Below, piece after piece: positions 1 through 5,165 of a stretch of 5,482 nucleotides of DNA. The number at the start of each line of letters is the position of its first letter. Position 1 is the first letter of the stretch. The notes beneath the pieces were generated by a model that ran no database searches, was not told where the DNA came from, and was given only the letters and a program-made list of their open reading frames with translations. The stretch spans positions 1 to 5,482 of the forward strand of contig CAMEAW010000184.1 of NCBI GenBank assembly GCA_945911685.1, in the 5' to 3' direction. The translations under genes were made by a program, and so were the position numbers. Origin of the DNA: Bordetella parapertussis (GTDB taxonomy: Bacteria; Pseudomonadota; Gammaproteobacteria; Burkholderiales; Burkholderiaceae_B).

Positions 1-1017
1 CAGGCTGAAGCGTTGCGCTGCTCGGGGGCTGAATTGATCGCCTCGACAGTCGCAGGCTACGAAGTTTTTCTAAGGCTCGGTCGCGATACCTATCCTGAAA
101 ACGTTGGTCGAGGCTTTCAGCCAACCGCGATCTTGGCGGCGATCTCGTCTGCGGCTGGGGTGGCACGTCTGTTCGGGCTTCCAGCAGGGGCGGCCGCTGA
201 TGCTTTAGCGATTGCCGCGAATCTTGGCGTCGGGATGAAAGAAGCTCTTAAAGCCTCAACGACACAACCCTTGCAGGTTGCGCGGGGCTGTGAAGGTGGC
301 ATTGTTGCGGCTTTATTTGCCCGTTCGGGCTTGCATGGTGCCCCCGAGGTGTTCGAAAAAGGATTTTTGCCTGCGTTCGGTGGATCGTCTGCTCACTCAA
401 CAGCCTTGCTCGGCCTGGGGCACGAGTACAGGATTTCTGAAACCTATCTAAAGAGGCATGCTGGCTGCCGAGGTAATCATGCGCCACTTGATGTGGCCTT
501 AGAAGTCGTCAGACAAGAGCAGATAGACCCTTCAGCAATCGTTGCGATGCGCATTGCTGTCGACAAAGTGACGTTGGCGGCTTCGATTGAAAATCCGATT
601 ACAGCAGAGCAGACCCAGTTTAGTATTGGATTTTCTGTGGCTGTCGCACTGTTGCACGGCAATGCTTCGATCTTTCAATACACTGAGTCGCGCCTGCAAG
701 AGCCCGCGATACGAGCGTTCATGAAAAAAATCCAAGTCGTAGCCGATCCTAAGCTTGATGTCGGTTACCCTGAAAAGCGTGCCGCGACAATCGAGATTGA
801 ACTGTCAAATGGCAAGATTTTTAAGCATGCAGTCGATAACGCGCGCGGCGAGCCAGAGTGGCCTCTTCAAAGCTCTGAAATTGTCGAGAAGTTTTTTGCT
901 CATACCCAAGAGGTATTGGGCCCGCGCGCTCAGCTTGTGCATGATTTGGTGATGCAACTAGAAGTGCTCGATGATGTTTCTAAACTAGGCAAACTCTTAG
1001 CTGTCATACAAGATTAA
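1..1017 (+). CDS. MmgE/PrpD family protein, 5'-truncated by the window edge
   Basis: The reading frame is open from base 1 to the TAA at 1015-1017, giving 338 residues. The TTG at 13 is not taken as a start, because family-like sequence (SGAELIASTVAGYE) begins right after it and aligns with residues from about 130 of the complete paralogue at 3724. About 120 N-terminal residues, including the Asp/Thr/His active-site segment, therefore lie outside the window. The MmgE/PrpD family includes 2-methylcitrate dehydratase and cis-aconitate decarboxylase, which are cytoplasmic enzymes acting on di/tricarboxylates. Visible hallmarks are the all-helical Gly/Ala-rich core, a Lys before a Cys-x-x-x-His segment (LKRHAGCRGNH, 448-480), QFSIG (616-630) and a C-terminal small domain with a beta strand (IEIELSNGK). 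Two conserved catalytic positions read Gln (118-120, 265-267), so activity is uncertain. The aldolase gene follows 20 bp downstream, suggesting co-transcription. Family assignment is firm; the substrate is unknown. Confidence 0.9.
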   Translation, partial: QAEALRCSGAELIASTVAGYEVFLRLGRDTYPENVGRGFQPTAILAAISSAAGVARLFGLPAGAAADALAIAANLGVGMKEALKASTTQPLQVARGCEGGIVAALFARSGLHGAPEVFEKGFLPAFGGSSAHSTALLGLGHEYRISETYLKRHAGCRGNHAPLDVALEVVRQEQIDPSAIVAMRIAVDKVTLAASIENPITAEQTQFSIGFSVAVALLHGNASIFQYTESRLQEPAIRAFMKKIQVVADPKLDVGYPEKRAATIEIELSNGKIFKHAVDNARGEPEWPLQSSEIVEKFFAHTQEVLGPRAQLVHDLVMQLEVLDDVSKLGKLLAVIQD

Positions 1018-1037
1018 AACAACAATCAGGAGATCAT

Positions 1038-1841
1038 ATGAACGACGTTTCACCAATCATGATGAGCACTGCAGCCAAAATCCCCCCAGGCCCCTTAAAA
1101 GCTCGGGTGAGTGCGCAAGAATGGCAGACGCGTGTTGAACTGGCCGCCTGTTACCGCTTAGTGGCGCTTTACGGCATGACCGATATGATCGCTAATCATA
1201 TTTCTGCGATGGTGCCGGGCGAGCCCAACCACTATCTCATCAATCCTTACGGGTTGTTGTACACAGAAATTACGGCCTCGAGCCTAATCAAAATTGACAT
1301 CGATGGCAATATTGTTGATCGTCCAAATGAAGACTACGGAATTAATCGTACGGGCTTTGTGATTCATAGCGCAATCCATTCTGCTCGTCCAGATGCGGCT
1401 TGTATCATTCACACGCACACGCGTGCAGGCATGACGGTCTCGACGTTGAAGTGCGGGCTATTGCCTTTGACCCAAACCGCGACGCGTTTTGCCAAGGTCG
1501 CCTATCACCACTTTGAGGGTATTTCGGTTGACCTGTCAGAGCAAAAGAGTTTGCAGCGCGACTTAGGGGATGCCGAGGTCATGATTTTGCATAACCACGG
1601 TTTGTTAGCGTTAGGGCCATCTATCCCCGAGGCGTTTAACAGCATCTATCGCCTTGAACTTGCGTGTAAGGTTCAGGTCGATGCGATGGCCTGCAATGCT
1701 GAGTTGATTATCCCGCCTGCAGATGTCGTGGCAAAAGCCAACGCGCAATGGAATCCAAGTGTGACGCGTCGTTACGGTGTTCTTGAATGGCCGGCAATGC
1801 TGCGTCAACTTGATAAGACCGACGCCAGTTATAAAGAATAA
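1038..1841 (+). CDS. Class II aldolase/adducin family protein
   Basis: This is a 267-residue cytoplasmic protein with the class II aldolase/adducin fold, the family of L-fuculose-phosphate aldolase (FucA) and the adducin head domain. The ATG at 1038 is preceded by AGGAG (1028-1032) at good spacing, which decides the start over the nearby Met8 and Met9. The metal-site motifs are present: IIHTHTRAG gives H125 and H127, and ILHNHG gives H187, matching FucA H92, H94 and H155. FVIHSAIHSARPDA just before the first motif is typical of the family. The FucA catalytic Glu73 aligns with Gly106 (TGFVIH), so classical retro-aldol chemistry is doubtful; a decarboxylase, epimerase-like or other metal-dependent role is possible. 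The gap to the preceding MmgE/PrpD gene is 20 bp and to maoC 91 bp, so it is probably co-transcribed with the former. The family is clear, the substrate is not. Confidence 0.9.
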   Translation: MNDVSPIMMSTAAKIPPGPLKARVSAQEWQTRVELAACYRLVALYGMTDMIANHISAMVPGEPNHYLINPYGLLYTEITASSLIKIDIDGNIVDRPNEDYGINRTGFVIHSAIHSARPDAACIIHTHTRAGMTVSTLKCGLLPLTQTATRFAKVAYHHFEGISVDLSEQKSLQRDLGDAEVMILHNHGLLALGPSIPEAFNSIYRLELACKVQVDAMACNAELIIPPADVVAKANAQWNPSVTRRYGVLEWPAMLRQLDKTDASYKE

Positions 1842-1862
1842 GTAGAGCGCAGCAGAATCGAG

Positions 1863-1892
1863 TTGACAGCCACTGTTGATGTAAGCGACACT
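1863..1892 (+). promoter_or_regulatory. Candidate sigma-70 promoter before the MaoC gene
   Basis: A perfect -35 hexamer TTGACA lies at 1863-1868. The best -10 at 18 bp spacing is GACACT (1887-1892), which matches TATAAT at only three positions, so the promoter would be weak or activator-dependent. Its predicted start point falls inside the palindrome at 1892-1905. The 91-bp gap after the aldolase gene leaves room for an internal promoter. This is inferred from motifs only. Confidence 0.3.
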
Positions 1893-1905
1893 TTGTCCGG
1901 ACAAA
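1892..1905. promoter_or_regulatory. Perfect 14-bp palindrome, candidate repressor operator
   Basis: TTTGTCCGGACAAA is identical to its reverse complement. It lies 27 bp before the maoC start codon and just downstream of a TTGACA box, which is where a repressor would block initiation. The GT...AC half-site arrangement resembles operators of GntR-family regulators, which often control catabolic operons, but no regulator gene is in the window. With no loop, it fits a dimeric DNA-binding site better than an RNA hairpin. Confidence 0.45.
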
Positions 1906-1932
1906 CAAATAAACCGAACAAAGAGGCAGGCC

Positions 1933-2433
1933 ATGGAGATTAAGACGGTAGGTCACAAACGCTATCAAACGAGCTACGGCCGTTATCTCGAAGATTTTGA
2001 ACTAGGCGCAGTCTACGAGCATCGGCCCGGTCGGACGTTGACCGATGCCGACAACATCCATTTTTCGTTGCTTACGATGAATTTTCATCCCATGCATTGC
2101 GATGCTGCTTTCGCAGAGAAAAGCGAATTTGGAAAATTACTTGTGAGCAGTGGGCTCACCCTTGCGATTGTCTTGGGGATGACCGTCAACGACATCAGCG
2201 CCAAGGCGGTTGCAAATCTTGGTTGGAAAGAAATCAACCTGACAGCGCCGGTCTTCGCGGGCGATACGCTCTACGCTGAATCTGAAGTGCTTGAAATTCG
2301 CGAATCAAAGAGTCGTCCGACCCAAGGCATTGTGACTGTCAAAACACGGGCGTTTAATCAGAGCGGGGTTGAGATCATGAACTTCATTCGTTCTGCCCTT
2401 GTGTCAAAACGTGGTCATGGTGTGGGTGACTAA
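1933..2433 (+). CDS. MaoC family (hot-dog fold) acyl-CoA hydratase/dehydratase
   Basis: This is a 166-residue single hot-dog-domain protein of the MaoC/(R)-hydratase group, predicted to hydrate or dehydrate an enoyl-CoA in the cytoplasm. The ATG at 1933 follows GAGG (1923-1926) at 6 bp. The segment TDADNIHFSLLTMNFHPMH (residues 37-55) is the MaoC hydratase region, and H55 matches the catalytic His of (R)-specific enoyl-CoA hydratase. The position of the catalytic Asp is N50, in the TMN-x-HP-x-H form I recall for the subfamily near mesaconyl-CoA/itaconyl-CoA hydratases. Later family features are FGKLLVSSGLTLAIVLGM (66-83), APVFAGDTLYAESEVLE (105-121) and the SRPTQGIVTVKTRAFNQ strand region (127-143). 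An acyl-CoA dehydrogenase in the same cluster supports a CoA-ester substrate; a branched C4-C5 dicarboxyl-CoA is an inference. A palindrome upstream may regulate it. Confidence 0.9.
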   Translation: MEIKTVGHKRYQTSYGRYLEDFELGAVYEHRPGRTLTDADNIHFSLLTMNFHPMHCDAAFAEKSEFGKLLVSSGLTLAIVLGMTVNDISAKAVANLGWKEINLTAPVFAGDTLYAESEVLEIRESKSRPTQGIVTVKTRAFNQSGVEIMNFIRSALVSKRGHGVGD

Positions 2434-2471
2434 ACTGATCGTGGCTCGCAAGTGAAACTGGCTTGATGAAG

Positions 2472-2497
2472 GGGTCACGCTATAAAAGCAATGACCC
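2472..2497 (+). terminator. Weak inverted repeat after maoC, possible attenuating hairpin
   Basis: GGGTCA (2472-2477) and TGACCC (2492-2497) are perfect 6-bp arms. GC/GC (2479-2480 with 2488-2489) can extend the stem inward around a TATAAAA loop, with small bulges. It lies 38 bp past the maoC stop. No T-run follows, so it is not a canonical Rho-independent terminator. It may instead be an mRNA 3'-end hairpin or a protein-binding site. Confidence 0.3.
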
Positions 2498-2498
2498 A

Positions 2499-2620
2499 AG
2501 ATATTTGGTGGCTAGTGTTTTAAAAGATACCGCGCAAAGATGTTTAAGGGCTAGTGTTTTAAAAAATAACGAGACATAGATATTTCATGTCTCGATTTTC
2601 AATTAAAAACAATGAGACAA
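2499..2620 (+). repeat. Three degenerate tandem ~40-bp units in the Bug gene leader
   Basis: The units are 2499-2537 (39 bp), 2538-2577 (40 bp) and 2578-2620 (43 bp). Units 1 and 2 share an exact 16-bp core, GGCTAGTGTTTTAAAA (2510-2525 and 2549-2564). Each of the three starts AGATATTT or AGATGTTT. Units 2 and 3 both end with AAYGAGACAW. The third copy is the most diverged and ends two bases before the ATG at 2623, so its GAG serves as that start's ribosome-binding site. The gap 2434-2622 otherwise holds only the inverted repeats listed separately and no convincing promoter. Confidence 0.7.
2570..2594 (+). promoter_or_regulatory. 8-bp inverted repeat in the Bug gene leader, spanning an upstream in-frame ATG
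   Basis: CGAGACAT (2570-2577) and ATGTCTCG (2587-2594) are perfect arms around a 9-nt loop, followed by ATTTTC. It could be an operator or a 5'-UTR hairpin; the short T-run also allows a weak attenuator. The in-frame ATG at 2587 lies inside the 3' arm, which argues against it being the start codon. Confidence 0.45.
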
Positions 2621-2622
2621 AT

Positions 2623-3600
2623 ATGCAAATTCTAAGACAAGCCGTTTTGGCCATGAGCGCAGTAGTTTTGACGTTGCTCGCCTCCATGAGCAATGCGCAG
2701 TATCCAGAAAATCCGGTAAAAATGATTGTTGGATTTCCGCCGGGGCAGGCGACAGATGTGGTCGCACGTTATATGGCGCAAAAGTTTGCTGACAATCTTC
2801 CGGGTTCGAGCTTTATTGTTGACAACCGAGCCGGTGCCTCTGGAATCTTAGGCAGTCGCATTGTCGCGGCAGCAGTCCCTGACGGGTTGACGCTGATGAT
2901 GGGTTCGAGTGCAACGCTTGCGGTGAACCCCGCGTTGTACAAAGATCTACCTTATGACGTACTACGTGATTTTGCACCAATTAGTTTGATTGCCATCGTG
3001 CCGCAGTATCTTGTGGTGAATGTTGATCTGCCGGTTAAAACCGTAAAAGACTTGGTTGCACTCGCTAAAAAAAGTCCAGGCCAAATCAATTATGGTTCAG
3101 GCGGCAGTGGCGTGACAAACCATCTCATTATGGAGCTGTTCAAACAAGCGTCTACTATTGACATGACTCACGTGCCCTACAAAGGTGGCCCCGCCGCGTT
3201 GACCGACCTGATGGCCGGGCGCATTTCGGCGATGTTTGAAACAGGCCCCGGAGCGATCCCCCTTATTCAGGCTGGTCGCTTGCGTGCGATAGCTGTCTCA
3301 AGCGCTCAGCGTGCGGCTGCAACGCCTGACATCCCTACCGTAGCCGAGTCAGGATATCCAGGATTTCAAGCGGTTGCCTGGATTGGTTTGGTGGCACCGG
3401 CCAAGACCCCTGACGCTGTGATTCAAACACTGTCAAAGATTTCGATGAGTGCGCTACGTGAGAAAGACTTTGCGGCCAAGTTGGCAGCTTTAGGTGCGGT
3501 GCCTGTTGGCAACTCACCGAGTGAATTTCGCAGCTTCATTGAAGATGAACTTAAGCGCTGGGCGATTGCCGTGAAGCTCTCTGGTGCAAAAGTTGATTAA
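2623..3600 (+). CDS. Bug family tripartite tricarboxylate transporter substrate-binding protein
   Basis: This is a 325-residue periplasmic solute receptor of the Bug/TctC family, which captures small carboxylates for TctAB-type permeases or for signalling. The start at 2623 is preferred over the in-frame ATG at 2587. It gives a clean signal peptide (residues 1-25, Arg5, hydrophobic core, cleavage at SNA|Q), a nearby TGAGA (2613-2617) and the usual family length. The 2587 ATG would add 12 polar residues, has no well-placed ribosome-binding site and sits in a hairpin. Family motifs, numbered from 2623, are the mature start YPENPVKMIVGFPPGQATD (27-45), VDNRAGASG (66-74), YGSGGSGVTNHL (157-168), VPYKGGPAALTDLMAG (184-199) and PTVAESGYPGF near the C-terminal third. 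No lipobox Cys is seen, so it should be soluble. No TctA or TctB gene is adjacent, as is common for orphan Bug receptors. The ligand is not predictable; its neighbours suggest a di- or tricarboxylate. Confidence 0.93.
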   Translation: MQILRQAVLAMSAVVLTLLASMSNAQYPENPVKMIVGFPPGQATDVVARYMAQKFADNLPGSSFIVDNRAGASGILGSRIVAAAVPDGLTLMMGSSATLAVNPALYKDLPYDVLRDFAPISLIAIVPQYLVVNVDLPVKTVKDLVALAKKSPGQINYGSGGSGVTNHLIMELFKQASTIDMTHVPYKGGPAALTDLMAGRISAMFETGPGAIPLIQAGRLRAIAVSSAQRAAATPDIPTVAESGYPGFQAVAWIGLVAPAKTPDAVIQTLSKISMSALREKDFAAKLAALGAVPVGNSPSEFRSFIEDELKRWAIAVKLSGAKVD

Positions 3601-3638
3601 GCCAAGCCCTAATACTGAAGCAATAGGCGTGCTTGGCT
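3600..3638 (+). terminator. Hairpin directly after the Bug stop codon
   Basis: A stem of AGCCAAGC (3600-3607) with GCTTGGCT (3631-3638) forms 8 perfect pairs. An inner stem CCTA/TAGG (3608-3611 with 3624-3627) closes a 12-nt loop, leaving a 3-nt bulge. It begins on the last base of the stop codon. No T-run follows, so a Rho-independent terminator is not certain. A hairpin protecting the 3' end of a highly expressed binding-protein mRNA is a reasonable alternative. Confidence 0.45.
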
Positions 3639-3645
3639 AGGTACT

Positions 3646-3740
3646 AAGACAACGACAAAACAAGCGTGACTAACCTGAGCAAGACACCGACACAACAAGC
3701 GTGAATAACACGAGATCAAGACCATGACACAACAAACTAC
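3646..3740 (+). repeat. Tandem ~36-bp repeat running into the start of the second MmgE/PrpD gene
   Basis: Copies at 3646-3674 and 3681-3709 match at 26 of 29 positions (AAGACAMCGACAMAACAAGCGTGAMTAAC), with a period of 35. A third, partial copy starts at 3718 (AAGACCATGACACAACAA) and matches the second at 15 of its first 18 positions. This third copy contains the ATG at 3724 and the first codons. The real ribosome-binding site (GAGAT, 3712-3716) has a counterpart TGAGC at 3676-3680 before copy 2, where the ATG position reads CCG. Confidence 0.75.
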
Positions 3741-5130
3741 CTCTCCAGCGGCAGGTCAAGCGATATCAGAGCAATTGGCAAGTTTTGCCGTCAACTTTAA
3801 AGCGAGTGATATTCCGGATTCGGTTCGCGAACGTGCCAAGCTTCTGATGCTAGATGCTTTTGGAATCGCAGTGGCGTCGCACGGTTACGACTTTTCAAAG
3901 CGCGCCATGGCAGCGATTAGTGAATTGAACTCAGGCGGTCGTTCGGTTGTCTTGGGGTCTGACAAACGTTTTGATCTTCGAAACTCAATTCTCATGAACG
4001 GCATCTTGATCCACGGGCTGGATTACGACGATACACACGCGCAAGGTGTGATTCATGCCACCACTTCAACTTTACCCACGGCTCTTGCAATGGCCGCTCA
4101 CCATAATAAAAGCGGTGACGACTTATTGACTGCGTTTGTGCTGGGTGTTGAGATTGCGACAAGGTTGGGATCCGTTGCCAAAGGTGGATTTCACCAAATC
4201 GGTTTTCATCCAACCGGCCTGATCGGCACCTTCGGCTGCACTATGGCCTCGGGTTGGTTGTTGGGGCTCAATGAAAGGCAGTATATCGACGCGCAAGGCC
4301 TCGCTTTGTCGGTGGCATCGGGTAGCTTAGAGTTTTTAAATGATGGCGCGTGGAACAAACGCATGCACCCAGGTTGGGCTGGCTATGCGGGTGTTACTGC
4401 TGCAACGCTGGGACGCCATGGTTATACCGGTACCCGCTTAGCCTACGAGGGTCGTTTTGGTCTCTATGCAAGCCATTTGGTGGGCCGCGATGACTACGAT
4501 TTAAATTTAGCAACGCAGGATCTGGGTCGAGTCTGGGAGCTTGACCGAGTCTCTGTCAAACCCCTGCCTGCTTGCCACTTCACGCATGCGGCGGTCGATG
4601 CCGCCACGCGTATCTATGAACAGGGTATTCGCGCCGAGCAGATTAAGCGCATCAAGGTGCTTGTTCCAGCCGAAGTGGTCAAGACAGTGTGTGAACCCGA
4701 AGAGGCCAAACGCATACCGGCCAACTCTTATGAAGCTCAGTTCAGTATTCCTTATTTAGTGGGTACAGCGCTATTAAAAGGGCGTCTCACACTCGATGAT
4801 ATTGACGAGCCCGCGCTGTCAGATCCACACGTCCTGGCGCTTGCCGCAATCACCGATTACGCGGTCGATCCGAATAGTCAGTTTCCAAAATACTTTGACG
4901 GCGAGGTCGTTGTTGAGCTGAAAGACGGGCGAGTGATTCGTGAGCGTGAAGCGATGAATCGCGGGTCGGTTGATCGACCTTTAACCGCGCAAGATATCGT
5001 GACAAAGTATCGTGATAACGCAGCCCGACAAGTGTCGGCAGCTCGCAGCCTCGAAATAGAAAAGCAGGTGTTGAATCTTGATAAAGTCTCGGCACGTGAC
5101 TTGGCGCAATGCCTCGGACGTGTCGAGTGA
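3724..5130 (+). CDS. MmgE/PrpD family protein (2-methylcitrate dehydratase / cis-aconitate decarboxylase superfamily)
   Basis: This complete 468-residue cytoplasmic enzyme has the usual length for the family. The ATG at 3724 follows GAGAT (3712-3716) at about 7 bp. Compared from memory with cis-aconitate decarboxylase (IRG1), the active-site positions look intact: D100 and T104 in HGLDYDDTH, H111 nearby, H162 in HPTG, K212 in NKRMHPGWA, K279 in VKPLPACHFTH, and Y336 in SYEAQFSIPY. The large helical domain is interrupted by the smaller alpha/beta domain from about residue 275 (RIKVLVPAEVV), and the chain ends in helices (LTAQDIVTKY). Family reactions are dehydration, decarboxylation or isomerisation of carboxylic acids without cofactors. 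It lies 123 bp after the Bug receptor and 35 bp before an acyl-CoA dehydrogenase, fitting uptake followed by degradation of a carboxylate. It is too far in sequence from the first MmgE/PrpD gene to be a recent duplicate. The substrate is unknown. Confidence 0.93.
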   Translation: MTQQTTSPAAGQAISEQLASFAVNFKASDIPDSVRERAKLLMLDAFGIAVASHGYDFSKRAMAAISELNSGGRSVVLGSDKRFDLRNSILMNGILIHGLDYDDTHAQGVIHATTSTLPTALAMAAHHNKSGDDLLTAFVLGVEIATRLGSVAKGGFHQIGFHPTGLIGTFGCTMASGWLLGLNERQYIDAQGLALSVASGSLEFLNDGAWNKRMHPGWAGYAGVTAATLGRHGYTGTRLAYEGRFGLYASHLVGRDDYDLNLATQDLGRVWELDRVSVKPLPACHFTHAAVDAATRIYEQGIRAEQIKRIKVLVPAEVVKTVCEPEEAKRIPANSYEAQFSIPYLVGTALLKGRLTLDDIDEPALSDPHVLALAAITDYAVDPNSQFPKYFDGEVVVELKDGRVIREREAMNRGSVDRPLTAQDIVTKYRDNAARQVSAARSLEIEKQVLNLDKVSARDLAQCLGRVE

Positions 5131-5165
5131 ACGTCCATTTTTAATGTAGTACTGGAGATAAATAC

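Noticed and set aside
13..15. TTG as the start codon of the first MmgE/PrpD gene
   Set aside because: The frame stays open to base 1, and the protein begins mid-domain, with about 120 family residues missing, so this is a window-edge truncation rather than a start.
1611..1934. Minus-strand open frame of 107 codons overlapping the aldolase 3' end and the gap before maoC
   Set aside because: It is mostly antisense to a well-supported gene, its translation shows no recognisable motif or domain, and it is explained as a shadow frame.
2463..2486. TTGATG with TATAAA as a promoter for the Bug gene
   Set aside because: The spacing between the hexamers is only 12 bp, and the TATAAA lies in the loop of the GGGTCA/TGACCC inverted repeat.
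2505..2571. Promoters made from TTGGTG or TTTAAG and the AT-rich parts of the tandem units
   Set aside because: At 17-bp spacing the -10 boxes read TACCGC and ATAACG, which are poor matches; AT-richness alone is not enough.
3635..3640. GGCTAG shared between the post-Bug hairpin and the upstream repeat core
   Set aside because: A six-base match between AT-balanced intergenic stretches is expected by chance, and the flanks do not align.
2499..3740. The two repeat tracts as a CRISPR array or an insertion-sequence end
   Set aside because: There are only two or three adjoining degenerate copies, with no unique spacers of uniform length, no cas genes and no transposase.
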